A model generated the notes under the pieces. The model did not search any database. It saw only the letters and a list, made by a program, of their open reading frames with translations, and was not told the origin of the DNA. A program made the position numbers and the translations under genes. Shown piece after piece: positions 45,967-59,258 of a stretch of DNA of 64,000 bases (positions are counted from its first letter, which is position 1; every line of letters begins with the position of its first letter). The stretch is taken from NCBI GenBank assembly GCA_963971425.1, contig OZ020514.1, forward strand, positions 28,756,602 through 28,820,601, written 5' to 3'. Source of the DNA: Bryoerythrophyllum caledonicum. Taxonomy: Eukaryota > Streptophyta > Bryopsida > Pottiales > Pottiaceae.

Positions 45967-48420
45967 ATGGGGATTACTAATGTCAGAAAAGACAAAGAGA
46001 AAAGAGAAAAACAAAAAGTTGAGAGAGCTAAACGTTATAAGAAAAGGGTAGAGAGGAAACAACCAACCATAGTGTTAGGAGTACATAATCCTACCTTTAA
46101 CACTGTTACAACTCCTTCTCCCTTCAAACTAGATGACGAAATAGAAATAGCCTTAGAAAAGGCATTGAGACAAACTAAAAGGGAGAAAACATATAAAACA
46201 CTACCCGATCCTCCAAATTCTCCTCAGTCAGAAACAAAGACAGCACAATTTATCCCAGAAGAGTTGGTACTTGTAGCCTTAAAAAATCATAGAAAGGAAT
46301 ATGTAGGAAAAAGAAAAGATAAAAAATATACCACTCACTCTTATTGTTCAAGTAGTCCAGAAGAAGAAGATTGGGAGACCCAAAGCGAGAAAGCTTGGTC
46401 TACTTCCTTAGAAAAGGAGGAATCCTCAAAAGAGGGAGAAGTGGATGAAAAACCTAACATTAATGCTCAACAACTTGATGAGTTAGAGCAATTGTTTAGA
46501 ACCCCCATACCACATTTTTTAACAATAAATCGTACGTACGAAGTAGGTAACTCCTCAAACCAAACAAACTTTGAGACTCCCTATTCAAGTCCTTTTGCCC
46601 AAAAATTTGAGTCAAAATTGGAAATACCAATATTTACTCACAGTGAAGTAAAAGAATCTATTGACCATTTTCTGAATGACAGACCATTAGAAAATGAAGA
46701 AGAAAAACATAAGCTTCGTAAGGAATTATTAGAAGCTTTTAGCCAAATTCTTAGACCTACCACCTTAAACTTTGACATACAGGAAGAGATTGACCAATCT
46801 AGTGTGGTAGGAGAGGAATTTAAGTATAATCCTATTAAAGAGGAAAAGTTAGATGTAGGTGAGTAAAGTGAGCCTAAAGAAGGTGAGAGTTTATTTAATA
46901 GTGGAAGTAAAGAAGAAGAGCACTCAGAACCACCAGTGAGAGAAGAGAGTCCAGCTGGACATTCCTCACATACTTCTGGGAAGACTTCTCCTTTTGACTC
47001 TTCTTCTGCTAATTCTACCTCTAGCAGGTCCTCATTATCCTCACGACCTTCAACCCCTCCTACTCCTCACGACCCTTTTGTTGATCCCCTAGCTATGGCG
47101 CATCATAGGATGCTTAATATAGCTCCATTTTCCATATTCTATGGTGATTTGGGAGAAGATCCAGATTCCTACTTGGAAAGATTTCAAGTAGTAGCAATAG
47201 CTAATAATTTAGCAATTGATAAGTATATCACTAGTTTTCCTGGTAATTTACTAGGGGAAGCTCAAAGGTGGTATGCAGCATTAGATCCTTAGCCAACAAA
47301 CTGGGATGCTTTAAAAGAAGCATTTTTGACCAGGTTAAGACCCCAGTCTTATCATAATACTTTGCAGGATCAGTTGCAAAGTTTTCAAATGTATCCCACA
47401 GAAACTATAGCCGGATATTATACTCGGCTTAGAAACTTATTGAATAGATGGCGAGATCATAATATGCCAGAAGCATGGATCACTGATACCTTCACCAGAG
47501 GTTTAATAGATCCCATGTGTACATATCAAGTTAAACTTTCCAATCCAACAAATTTAAATGCAGCATATGAAGCTGCTAGAAATTGGGAAGCTGCTATGCA
47601 GCGATCTAATATGTTGTTACAGACAAAAAGAACTCCATATCGGGATCCATATCTTTTACCTGTATCTACTCAATATGGAATGGATAATAGTGGAAGAGAT
47701 TATTATCCTAGGTCAATATCCAATCAATCCCAATTAACTATACAAGGATCACCTCATCCTAGAGAGCAACAACTTGCGTTGATGCCTCCAAGTCATGAGG
47801 AAAATGAGCTACAAGCCTTACAAAAACAATTTAGAGAATTGTTAGTCCAAGTTAATGAAGGTAGAAATAAAAGACCTAAGGCTACTAATTAACGAACTAA
47901 TATTTGGTGTAGTAATTGTAAGGGATATGGACACTTAGCCACTGAGTGTAAATATCCTATAGGAGGAACGCCTAAGCTTAAATGTGCTTATTGCGGTGCA
48001 AAAGGCCATGATATAACTACTTGTAGAAATATCAAGGAAGTTAAGGCCCTAGTACAAGAGCAATCTTCTCAAAATAATAACAAAAAACAACCTTATAGAA
48101 TTACATCCAAACAATCTTTTACGAGACCAGGAAATAATTATAACCATCCGAGAGGAAATAATGGTTACAGTCAACACCAAGTTTGGAGAGGACCTAACCA
48201 AGGTAGAAACAAAGAAGTAGTATGTTATAGATGTGGGGAGCCAGGTCATTATTCTAGGGAATGCACAAATGCACGCCAACAAGTTGGTTTTAATCCCTTA
48301 TGTGGAAGATGTGGGCAAACAGGGCATGTTTCTACCTTTTGCACAGCCATAATTGTTGAGTTTTCTAATGTTAGGAAACAAGTTCAAATTCAAGAAGTAG
48401 AGTCTTCTAATACTAGAAAT
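45967..48420 (+). pseudogene. gag polyprotein with four CCHC zinc knuckles
   Basis: The first in-frame ATG is at 45967 (the frame is open from 45907). It has a highly basic N-terminus, an acidic/Ser-rich middle, and then the capsid-like retrotransposon gag domain at about 47100-47600 (YGDLGEDPDSYLERF, EAQRWYAAL, LQSFQMYPTETIAGY). The nucleocapsid at about 47908-48345 holds four C-x2-C-x4-H-x4-C knuckles: CSNCKGYGHLATEC, CAYCGAKGHDITTC, CYRCGEPGHYSREC and CGRCGQTGHVSTFC. Stops interrupt at 46864 (TAA), 47290 (TAG) and 47890 (TAA), all within one frame. Gag packages element RNA; four knuckles is more than the usual one or two. Confidence 0.85.
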
Positions 48421-49410
48421 GTTAACTATATGGCATTTGATACACCTCAAGATGTCTTTATCACTAGATCACAAGCCAAGAAGGCCCTTGAAAAAGAACC
48501 TGTTAGTAGTTTAGAAAGTGATTATAGCAAAGTAAAACTTAATCTTGTGCTTGCTAGAGATATGCCAACTATACTAAAAAGACCAGAAATTCTTAAACCA
48601 TCACCACAAATAATAGAGATGACAAGTAGTGATTCTCGGGAAAATCCTACTCAAGTACCTATAACACCTCCTTTGCTAGAAAAAGTTGTACCTATAATTT
48701 CAAATGTGGAAAAAACAAGTACTTCCATGAAACCATTGGAACAACCTACTTTTTATAAACCTTCAAAAAAGATAATGAAAGAATCATCTATGTCTTTAAA
48801 AAAGAGAAAACATAATAGAATTATTAGACTAGCAGTGGATATGCATCCATATGATATCCTCACAGATTTAGATAGAATACAACCTCAAATTTCTTTGAGA
48901 CAATTACTTGCATTATCACCTTATTGTAAAAATGAGTTAACATCTTCTCTAATTAGAAAGAGAGCAAAAATACAAGAGGAAGGCAATGTCAAAGAAACTA
49001 AACAAAAAATAAATAAGGAAACAAGTAAATCTCAACCCGAAATTGTAAACGTTCGTGATATCTCTCTAGATCCAGGTGCACCTATAGTCGATGTAATTAT
49101 AGATGGAACTTTAATTGATGGAGTCCAAATTGATAGTGGGAGTAGTGTCAACCTTATAAGTGTTGATACTATGGAAGAGTTAGGCATAACTAACATAGCA
49201 CCTACTCCTATTATTTTAAGAATGGCCGATCAAAGTAGAATCAAACCTTTGGGAAAATTGATACAATTAAATACAATTATTGGTGGAATTGATTATAAAT
49301 TTGACTATATTGTCTTTAAGGTGAGTGAGTTTATTTCTACATATCCTATTCTCCTTGGTAGACCTTGGTTGTCATTAGCTAAAGCCAAGGACGATTAGGG
49401 CAAGGGAACT
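48421..49410 (+). pseudogene. retroelement protease region
   Basis: Same frame as gag. After a Lys/Ser/Pro-rich linker, the aspartic protease core appears at about 49060-49390: DGVQIDSGSSVNLIS (active-site Asp-Ser-Gly), then the flap region and ILLGRPWL. It cleaves the polyprotein in intact relatives. A TAG at 49396 follows. The linker contains MHPYDILTDLD, an unassigned segment. Confidence 0.85.
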
Positions 49411-50802
49411 TTGACAATTGCGAAGGGCAAAAGTAAAATTATTCTTCCTATGTTTCCTACAAACTATCATGGTGAGATCCATGATGATGCCTCAGATTGG
49501 ACTACTGATCCCAATTCAGAATCTGAGCCTGAAGACACTTATGTTGACCAGGCTATGCCTACGTTTAAAGGCTTAGGTCCTGGAGAGTATTTTGTCCCTC
49601 CCAGTCAAGTTGATGACTCGGATGCAGCTATTGAAGCATGGCAAAATGCTCCTATTTTTAACATTACTACTGAGGGAGAGTCAGATAAGGAAATTCCTTA
49701 TGTGTCAGACTCGGATGAGTTGCTAGGTGATAAGAAAACACCTTATGTTCGACCTTTAGTAAAAAATACTATAGAAACAGATTTAGGCACTACGGAAGAT
49801 CCTAAGCCTATTAAAATATATGATGAATTAAGTTCTAAAGAATATGAAGAATGGTTGGAATTCTTTAAGAAGGAGAAAGATGCCTTTGCTTGGACTTATA
49901 AAGATTTGAAAGGCATACCTCCTGATGTTTGTCAACATCGAATTATCCTAGAAGCGGATGCTAAACCTATTAGGCAAAGGCAATATAGGATGAATTCAAA
50001 GTATTTTCTCATGGTCAAAGAGGAAATTGATAAATTTCTGGACTGTAATTTCATTTATCCCGTGCCATTTAGTGAGTGGGTGTCACCTATTGTCATAGTA
50101 CCTAAAAAGAATGGTAAGATCCGTATTTGTCAGGATTTTTGACAGTTGAACAAAGCTACTAAGAAAGATTTCTTTCCTTTACCATTTTCTGATGCAGTCC
50201 TAGATGGTGTAGCGGGTTATGAGTGTTATTCTTTCCTTGATGGATTCTCGGGTTATAATCAAGTACAGATTGCCCCAGAAGATAAGCCATTGACCACTTT
50301 CACTACGGACTGGAGGACTTTTGCATATAATGTCATGCCATTTGGATTGTGTAATGCTCCGGCAACATTTCAAAGGGTTATGACTCAAGCCTTCACAAAA
50401 TATCTTAGAAAATTTATGGAGATATTTTTAGATGATTTTTGTGTGTTTGGTTCTAAGAAAGATCATGCACAAAATTTAAAGAAATGTTTTGATCAATGTA
50501 GAGAGTATGGCATCTCCATAAATGCTGCTAAGTCGGAATCTGCCACTGTATGTGGTAAATTATTAGGTCATGTTGTTTCAAAAGAGGGAATATCGGTTGA
50601 CCCAGACAAAGTAGACATTATTCTTAAAATGGAAATACCTAAACATCTCACGGGACTAAAAGGCTTTCTACGTGCAACAGGTTATTATAGAAGATTTATT
50701 TATAAGTTTGCTTTTATAGCAGCACCTTTGAATGTCTTAACAAAACAAACTTTATTACCAGGGTATGGACAGATGATTGCACTAAAGCTTTTAACAAGTT
50801 AA
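49411..50802 (+). pseudogene. reverse transcriptase
   Basis: Ty3/gypsy RT with the landmarks RQRQYRMNSKY, VSPIVIVPKKNGKIRICQDF, FLDGFSGYNQV, MPFGLCNAPATFQRVM and the catalytic FLDD (usually YLDD). It stops at TGA 50140, where relatives have Arg in the DF/YRxLN motif, so this stop is a clear Arg-to-stop change. A one-base frameshift near 50762 ends the frame at 50800. It copies element RNA to DNA in intact relatives and is defective here. Confidence 0.92.
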
Positions 50803-51505
50803 AACGTCGCCGTAGTAAAGCACCTATCCTAATTCCCCCAGATTGGACAAAACCCTTTGAAGTGTATGTTGATGCTTCTAATATGGCAATTGGAAGTGTC
50901 TTAAGTCAGAAAAATTCTAAAGGTCATGATAGACCAATTTACTTTGCAAGTAGACAGTTGAGTGCCCCAGAAAGGAATTATTCTGTAACTGAACGAGAAG
51001 GTCTTGGCATGATTTTCTCTGTTAAAAAATATAGACATTATTTATTGGGATATAAATTCACTTTTCATATTGATGATGATGCCTTAAAGTATATGATCAA
51101 TAAACCTCAATTAAGTGGTCGAATTGCAAGGTGGGTTTTGTTATTGCAAGAGTTTGATTTTACGATTAATGTCAGACCGGGGAAAATACATCAAAATGTA
51201 GATTTTTTATCAAGACTTAGTGAGACTATAAATCCACAGTCCATAGATGATAACTTTCCAGATGCACACATCTTTTCTGTTAAAGAGGGTGTGGAGGTAC
51301 TTGATGTAATTCCAAAAGAATATGCCGACATCATCTACTATTTAACTAAGGCTACTTTTCCTATTGAATACACTAGCAAAGATAAAATTAAATTAGTCCA
51401 TCAATCTTTGCCCTACACCATGATTAGTGGTGTTTTCTATAAGAGAGGCAAAGATGATGTACTTCGACGATGTGTAAATCCTAGTGAAGTATCAATGATT
51501 TTAGT
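50765..51505 (+). pseudogene. RNase H domain and linker
   Basis: In the shifted frame: WTDDCTKAF, FEVYVDASNMAIGSVLSQ (catalytic Asp), TEREGLGMIFSVKKYRHYL (catalytic Glu), FHIDDDALKYM (catalytic Asp; the usual His is Asp) and VDFLSR. It degrades the RNA of RNA-DNA hybrids in intact relatives. Continuous through this domain. Confidence 0.9.
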
Positions 51506-52569
51506 AGAATGTCATGATGATGTCTGTGGAGGGCATTTTGCGGGTTGGGCTACGGCTCAAAAAGCATTGCGAGCAGGCTATTGGTGGCCCACACTTTTTG
51601 CCGATGCCACTAATTATGTTTAATAAATGTGATCCTTGCCAGCGAGTCGGTAAACCGACAACCACTAAGGCTATGCCATTAACACCAATTTTAGCACAAA
51701 TTCCTTTTGAGAAATGGGGAATTGACTTTGTAGGTCTCATTAAACCACCTAGTCGTGAGGGTCAAAAACGCTATATCTTGGTTGCAACCGAATATGTGAC
51801 TAAGTGGGTAGAAGCCCTTGCCACTAGAAATGATGATGCAGACACTGTGGCAAAATTCATTTATGAACATATCATCACTAGGTTTGGGTGTCCAAAAGAA
51901 ATTGTAAGCAGTAGATGGACTCATTTCATCAATGACACTATTGAGAAAATGTTGCAAAAATATTTTATTAAGCACCGTAAATCGTCACCCTATCACCCTA
52001 GAGCTAATGGACAAACTGAGAAGTCTAATGGTATTCTTTGCAAGATTATCACTAAGGCATTACAAGGCAATGCATCTAATTGGGATTATGAGTTGAATAA
52101 TGCATTATGGACATATAGATGTACAATAAAAAGTACAACTAAAGCAACCCCTTTTCAATTAGTGTACGGATTGGAAACTATGCTCCCGATAGAAGTAACA
52201 TTACCTTCCCTACGCGTGGCAATTTCTGAAAGATCAGATGATGAACCATCTTTAAGAGAAAGATTAGATAATCTAGAACGTCTAGATGAAATTAGAGGTC
52301 AAGCCTATATGAATATGGAAGCTATACAAAAACAAAGGAAAACTTATTATGATAGTAAATTACAACCAAAAACTCTAAAAGAAAATGATTTAGTCCTACT
52401 CTATGACAGTAGATTCCAGAAATTTCCAGGAAAATTTAAAATGAGAAGGTTTGGACCATACAAAATACTTAAATCTTATCCTAATGGCTCTGTGGAATTA
52501 CAAGATTTTGCAGGTATTATACATGCAACACGCTATAATGGCTACAGGCTCAAAAAGTATGTAACTTGA
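51506..52569 (+). pseudogene. integrase
   Basis: The HHCC zinc domain is split by a second frameshift near 51615 (CHDDVCGGH in one frame, CDPCQR in the next). In the core, the first Asp (GIDFVG) and the Glu (ANGQTEKSNG) are present, but the second catalytic Asp is replaced: SSRWTHF stands where relatives have SDxGTHF. The C-terminal DNA-binding part (LVLLYDSRFQKFPGKF, RFGPYKI) ends RLKKYVT, with no chromodomain. It could not join DNA ends itself. Confidence 0.92.
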
Positions 52570-54157
52570 GGGCAAGTTACCTTTTAAAGAGGGGGGCTAC
52601 ACCCCTACTTGAAGGAAATTTTAAGGAAATTTTAAGAAAAAGTTCTTGAGTGGTCCGGAACGACCCTAAACTACCAAAGAAGAAAGTTTAAAAATATTGT
52701 GTTTTAAGTCATAGTTAATTTGTGATCATTCACAAAAACATTCACAAAAACTTTCTTGATAGAAACCTTGTCATAAGGTATTAATAAAAAATAAAAATAA
52801 AAAATAAATTCTTAAGAACTAAACCAATTTTTTGCATAAAGGAACAGTACTTAAGAAGTCATCTCAAGTTAAGTCACAGAATTAAGGTCAAAAGTGTGAT
52901 ATCATGTCAGTTGTCTTAAAAGAACTTAAGTGCTCTTAAAGACACAGTTGTCTTAAGGAACTTAAGCTGTCTTCAAGCACTCAAGAGACGTCAAATCTAC
53001 AGTTGCCTTAAGAACTCAAAATAGTCTTAAAGACACAAGTGACTTAAGAACTTGAGTTGTCTTATCAAATTTGAGAGGATGTCAGAACTCCAGCTGTCTT
53101 AAGAACTTGAGTAGACACCTTAAGACAGTAAGTCTAGGGTTGTCCCTGAAGTTCATCTTAAAAAGTAAAGTTGGGAAACAACAATAAACTCAAGCAAGGA
53201 GATGCCTTAAAACAGAAGTAAGCCAATGCAAATTATGAAAAAATGGAAATAGTTAAAAAAATAATAAAAATAAAAATGATGATTAAGTTAGTAGGAAATT
53301 TGTGAGAAGCGACCTTGTCATAAAGTGGAGAAATCTCATCATGACATGGAAGGGACAAAAGTGGGCACTTCACTCGAGGGAAACAACAATCAATCACATC
53401 AAAAAGATCATTGCAATGACTTGAATAACGTGATGATAAGGACGAGTGGGGGCGAGACTTAAAACCAAGTGGCAAACTTGATGAGCCGTTAAGAAAATGA
53501 GCTGCCAAACTTGGCTATGGCTCATCAGAGAGAATTTACAAGTGTATTGTTCAGTCGCTGAAGTAGAAGTTGAGAGATCAGTTTGCATTGTTGAGAGCCG
53601 GAGTGCGTCGTGAAGAATTGTTGCAAAGTCGTGAGTCTGTGAGACTTAGTATTTGGGAAGCAAGGTGTCTTCAAGAGCGAAGGAAGAAGTCATCACACTT
53701 TTGCTGGTAAGTTCGTCGTTAAGATGTTCTGGATGTGAGTTCACAGAGAACAGAGGATTGTTGAATTATGCCATTTCGCTGTGAATGAGGTTGCTTAAGA
53801 CCGCGGAATTCAATTGATCTTCCTTGCTAAGGTGTGAAATTAAAGGAATAGAATTTACTGAGAGTAGATAACTATCTACAAGAGTAAAATCAGAAGAGTT
53901 GTTAAGGAAAATCAAGAAACGGCATAACCGTTGTAACCACCTTGCATGTAAACTTAAGACATAAGTCTACACAGATGAAAGGGAATTCTATGAGTGTAGA
54001 TGCATGCCTTAAGAGTGTTCGTAGCATAAAGAAGACTGCAAAAACGAAGTAGACACTGCAGGGAGAGGAGCTTTGCTTTGTTGCTGGAAACATGTGCAAA
54101 ATGGTGAATTGACAAAGTGGCGTTGTTTGTAAGAGAACAGTAGATACAGAGGTCAAG
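52570..54157 (+). other. pol-ORF3 spacer rich in CTTAAG
   Basis: Non-coding. At least 12 CTTAAG hexamers, most at 52810-53120, resembling the LTR motif CTTAAGAAC. The A/T-rich part is followed by a gradual rise in GC towards ORF3. Confidence 0.7.
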
Positions 54158-57100
54158 ATGAGCCAGAAACGGAAGACGAAGGATGATTTCGAGATCGATC
54201 CTTCTCCGTTGAGGGAGTTGCCAAAGAAGGTGTACGAGGGCAACCGCAAAAATCTGGAGAAGGCAGGTCTCCTGCAATTCATCGAGCAGCAATGGCCGGA
54301 GGCGGATCGATCGCGAGTGCTGGCCTTCATGCTGGGCTCCAAGCGAGGCGCACAAGACGAATTTTTGATCAACGGTGAAGTGGTTCGCTTCGACGTAGAG
54401 GTCGTCCAACAGCGTTGCCCAAGCTTGCCAAAGACGGGACCTACGCTAGTGGGATTGCCTTTGTTAACCAAGACTGAGCTCAGTCGGGTGTTCGAGAGGC
54501 CAGATGACGCCAAGGTGGGACAGGGATATTCAATCAGGAAGGCCAAGGCTTCGTGGAAGGAATGGTTGAAATTTATCAACCTTCGACTTTTGATGGCTCT
54601 TGATGGAACGAAGGTATTATCGCCCAACACATTCGCTGCAGCTTACAAGAGCTGGAATAGAGAGCGACTCAACTGGTCCAAGATCATGTACGCGCATCTC
54701 CAATTGGAGCTGGCAGGGAAGAATACCCGCCATAACATCTTCTTTCATGGAACCACATACTTCTGAGCAATCTGTCCCCCATTGAGGAAGAGCTTGACTG
54801 GAGGAGCACATGAGGTGGAAGAAGAATCAGGGAGGAGTGCCAAGAAGAAGAGATTGCGCAAGATGGTGGAAGAATCGGAGGAAGAAGATGAACCAGAGGA
54901 GGCACCTGAAGAAGAAGAAGACGTGGGAGATGAAGACGTGCTAAGTCCGGCAAGGGAGGACGAGGAAGAGGAGGCACCAGGGTCACCTGAAGCCCCTACA
55001 CGAGCAAAAGATAAGGGGAAGAGACCGCTGGCGGAGGTACAGAAGAAGAAAGTGAAGCACCCGATTGGCACTAGAGGTGTTTTAAGGATCACCTCAGGGC
55101 AGGAACCGCGTACACCAGGAACAACGAAGCCGCCCAAGACACAAACCAAGCAGATCGTCCCGTACACTGCTCCTAATGTCATCGACGTGGAAGACCCTAA
55201 GGATGCAGCACCTATCAAGCAAACATAGAAGAAATCGCAGGAAGCAGATGACACCAAACATGGTGAGGTTTGGGAGTTGAACAAGGCAAACCTCGAACTG
55301 TTGGTGTTTCAAAAGGATGATCTTGTGGCGCAGTATCAAGCTACCAACAAGGACATCTTGTTGGCCAAGGATCAGATGCAGAAGGACTTCCAACGCGAGA
55401 AGCTCCAGCTGGAGAAGTCGCTGTTGGAAGCAGAGCGGGCTAAGGAGCCGCTGGACAGAGAGAGAGGTGAGTTGCGAGGGAAGTTGGCCCAAACAACTGA
55501 AGAGGTTCAGTGCTGCGAGACCTTGTGCAATGAGCACACGACGAAGGCACAACAATGCGAGGAGTTGCAGAAGAAGCTGAGCTATATGGAGCACGAGTAC
55601 CATCGCCTCAAGGCAGAGTCGGAGAAGGAGAATTCGGCTCTAGCCGGAGACAAGGAAGCACAGGTGCGAGATTGGCACACGTTGCAAGAAGAGCTCCGGC
55701 AAGCTTCCGATAGCGCTGCCCATTGGAAAGATCTCTGCACTGCGAAGGAGAGACAAGTGGAAGAACATCTGCTTGAGATTGAGAGTCTTAAGACTCAACA
55801 CCAGCTAGTGAAGGAACAGTATTAGGCTGAGAAGAATCTGGCGAAGGAGTTAGCGACATCCCTAGCACAACAGAAGAGGGAGGTACAGGCGAGCAGGGAA
55901 GTGTCGACCGTAGCTACGCCCCACTCTTCACAGGTAGTAGAGTTGGAAGAGAAGGTACGAGATGTCACCGAGGCTAATGCCCGGTTGACTACACAGACAA
56001 CCGTAGATAGAGGAGTGAAGAGCAAACTCCAAGAGGCGATTTGGCGCCAGGACTTACATAGTCCGCCAACCTTTGCACTCTTCAGAGCATACGAGTTGCA
56101 GAGGAATGCTTGTTTCAACATGATGTGCTTGAGCGCTGGAGACAAGCTGAGCCGGGGAGAATTTCAGAACCTATGGACGGAGCAGCGAACTTCGCCAACA
56201 TGCAGAATTTGATCTGCGAGATGATCGTGAGACATGACCTTCAGCTGGAGGACTCGAGACAGTTGCTGGTACCGATCGGTGATATTGGAGCCAGAGTGTT
56301 ACTATATTACTGACACTTGGAGAGGCAACTGCAGATGCGGAGGCAGTATGATCAACTGGATGTCGCTCAAAAAATTGTAGTCATTCCTGAGGTTGATCTT
56401 AAGACCGTTCCCATTACCTCGGAGTACCTGGGAGAATGGAAGAACCAGATGGAGAAGCTGACGAAGTTATTGCAGAACGAACAGAGCTTCGTGGGATGCA
56501 TGACTCAAGTCCAAGAGCGCGAGGACTTGGCTCAGCGGGGTGAGATCACCATGGGGCAGTATCTCTATGCCAAGGTCCGAGCTCACCACCAACTTAAGCG
56601 TGCAATCGAGGGAGCAAAGAAGAAAACGGTGGATGTGGCAGAGGCGGTTCAAATGGCCACTTTCATGTCACCACCTCCTGATTACAGACATACGATCAGG
56701 GGAGGCTTGCCATTACCGATGACCGGATCGTTGAACAAGCAGCGATTTCTCGGAGAATACGAGAATCTATTTAACAGCGAGGAGGAGGTGCCATTTCCCT
56801 CATGGCAAGCCATAGATTGGCTGTTGGAGGACTTTGACTTGTCACCGCAGGTCTGGAGACAGTGGGATCAGCTATATCCCAAGGCATCCCAGACGTGGTC
56901 AACGGTGCCACCAGCAGCGATCACGATGAGTTACCACCAGTGTCCCTTGAAGGGATATCGACGTTATAAGTGGGCGCCCTGGAGTAAGCTCGACACAGTG
57001 CCTTACAACTGGCGACAGATTCCAGGGAGTTTTTCTTCTCCCCAAGAATGTAGTGATTCCTACCAGGCCTTTTTTGAGATTCACCGAAGACACACGGACC

Positions 57101-57512
57101 CTGTGTATTTTCGAGCTGCAGTGTTTTGCAACATCCTATCTCATATGTGTATGCGATACAAGTGCGTGGTGAATGTCAATAGGTTTGATGAAACCAAGCC
57201 CGAGTTTCACTTATGGACGAAGATGCAGCAGATGCCAAGTCGCCATATGAGGACTTTGGAGTGTATGGTAATTACCAACTTCCTCCACGGTGCGAGCTCG
57301 GTGTTTGCCTTGGAGAATTCCAGCAAGCGTCAAGAGCAGCTGGTTGCCTGGTTGAGTTACCAGAAGGCACACGAGACGTATCTCTTCAAGCATGATGAGG
57401 ATGTTCGTTGAAATGTGGAGATGGCTGAGCTGCAGCTGATTCTCCAGGAGTGTGAGTTCAAGGATGCGTACAAGCACAAGCGCCCTCGACTCGAAGCCAG
57501 ACCAAGATCTTG
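54158..57512 (+). pseudogene. ORF3: GC-rich coiled-coil protein of unknown function
   Basis: ATG at 54158 (MSQKRKTKDDFEIDPS) opens an N-terminal domain of about 200 residues with KASWKEWLKFINLRLLMAL. Then come a Glu-rich linker, about 300 residues of Glu/Gln/Leu coiled coil (55270-56150), and a C-terminal domain rich in Trp, Tyr and Cys (56317-57409). Stops at 54764 (TGA), 55226 (TAG), 55823 (TAG), 56311 (TGA) and 57409 (TGA) and a frameshift near 56130 break it. Codons prefer G/C at the third position, unlike the A/T-rich gag-pol, so it may be captured from a host gene or acquired separately. Non-chromovirus gypsy elements often carry an extra ORF here. I recognise no domain. Confidence 0.6.
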
Positions 57513-59048
57513 AGTAGACATGAGGTTTTTTAGGAGGAGCTCTGTGCAGACAATGTAAAGATTAGGATGGAATTTTGTGATTGCAGCTAGAGCTTAGAAG
57601 TTTGCAGCTTCAAGAACTCAGGATATGGCTTATTGTGGAAGCCATGATAATGAACTGATAGCTGATTTTGGAAGCTGAACAAAGAAATGTACAGTTGCTA
57701 TCTTCCTAAGGAAATATGAATGACATTGGCTCCATGATACAGTGTCATAAGATTATGAACACGAGAAAATGAAGTCAACAATTAATTAAAACAAATAACT
57801 GGTTGAGAATGAAGAATAACTATGAATTTTCTACAAAAATATAAGAATGGAAGCATGTTGAAAGAAGGTTCAGTGAATTGGAAGTTGTATATACAAAGAA
57901 GGAAGCAACATTGTGAAGCAAGTTATGAAAAAAAAACCATGTTGAACTGATTGTAACTACAGGAGTGAGCATTCTAGTCAAGCGTGGTGGGATAAGCCAC
58001 GTGTGATGGATACACACCCGGCACTAGCACCCGGAGGTTGCCACGACAGTATATACCCGCGACACACGTTAACCGACCACCAAGGCCTGCTAGATGAAAG
58101 CTAGGGGTTAGCCAGCCTATATATTGAGAGCCGCAGGAGCCTTACCAAACGATATGGGACAAATGCTGAACCTAGTATACAGAAAAATAATAACTTCTTT
58201 CACTGTTCCGATTATTCGGAGAAATATATACAACACATTCTCACGAATCTGAAGCATGATGAATAACACTGATTAAAGGAGCATGAGGAACTTAGGAGAG
58301 AATGGCAAAAGAAAAATTGATTTTTGGAGCCTGCAACTTGCGAAAAAAGGAGGAAAACCTGTCAATATAAACAGAGCTCTGTCTGTATGAGGTTACGAAT
58401 AAACTTGGGAAGAAATGAACGAGCTGAAAGAACAGATAATTTTTCCATTTAAAAAACGAGTATGTAGTAAGTTTATCCTTTAAAATAAGACTCCTTAAGT
58501 CAAAATTTTAGAGAAGATCTCTTTAAGTATAAACTTGTAAGAGTCTTTAAAACATTGTTTTGAGTGAGATCATCTCTTCCTGTGATTTTTAGAGTTTAAG
58601 TTACGATCCTGAACAGACCAGAACCTTAAGAACCAGACGAGCAATAGAAATATAGTTCCTTAAGGAAAAGAACGAATATGTTAGATCCTTATTTTCCTTA
58701 GGAGAGTCAGTTCTTTAAAAACTTGTTATGAGTCAGTTTCCTTAAAGAACCAAATCAAAATTAGTTATACTTTGGATAAAACGAAAATCTTAAGACTTAG
58801 ATGTAGTATGAGAGTTTTAAGAATATGTGGAGGGATAGTGTCTTAAGGAAAGAGCAAATTCAATTGAATTTGTAAAAAAATAAAAAATAAAAATAAAAAT
58901 AAAATAAACCAAAAATAAACTTAAGGCATATAGATGAAAGGAAAAAATAAGAGGGAGAAAACATGATAATTCTAATGAGAGAGTATCATGAAAGGAAAAA
59001 ATAAGAGTGAGAAAACATGATAATATTGAGAGATAAAGCAAAAAGGCT
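57513..59048 (+). other. ORF3-to-3' spacer
   Basis: No gene seen. A GC-richer patch near 58000-58145 contains CCTATATATTGAGAG, a weak TATA-like sequence. From 58490 on, A/T-rich sequence with about six or seven CTTAAG motifs. Confidence 0.55.
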
Positions 59049-59258
59049 ATGGAAAACAATGTGAGTGATGTAGATAAGACGATTAGTGGTGAAGTAATAC
59101 ACACACTACTTAAATTGTATGATAGGATAGCTCACAAGTTAGAAAAAATAGAAATTGAAGAGTGTGAAAAGAAAGTTAGTAATCTAGGATTAGTAATTAG
59201 TTGTGAAGATGCACTACTAATTTACAAATCAAGAGATGAGAGGACTAATGAGTGCTAA
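59049..59258 (+). CDS. small A/T-rich ORF near the 3' LTR
   Basis: 69 residues beginning MENNVSDVDKTIS, with LLKLYDRIAHKLEKIEIEEC. The LYDRI..K..EIE pattern faintly recalls ORFs A-C upstream of gag, so it may be a fourth, diverged family member. Function unknown. Confidence 0.3.
   Translation: MENNVSDVDKTISGEVIHTLLKLYDRIAHKLEKIEIEECEKKVSNLGLVISCEDALLIYKSRDERTNEC

Noticed and set aside
58111..58135. TATA-box promoter near CCTATATATTGAGAG
   Set aside because: A single short match with no downstream gene in a sensible position; chance is likely in AT-rich DNA.
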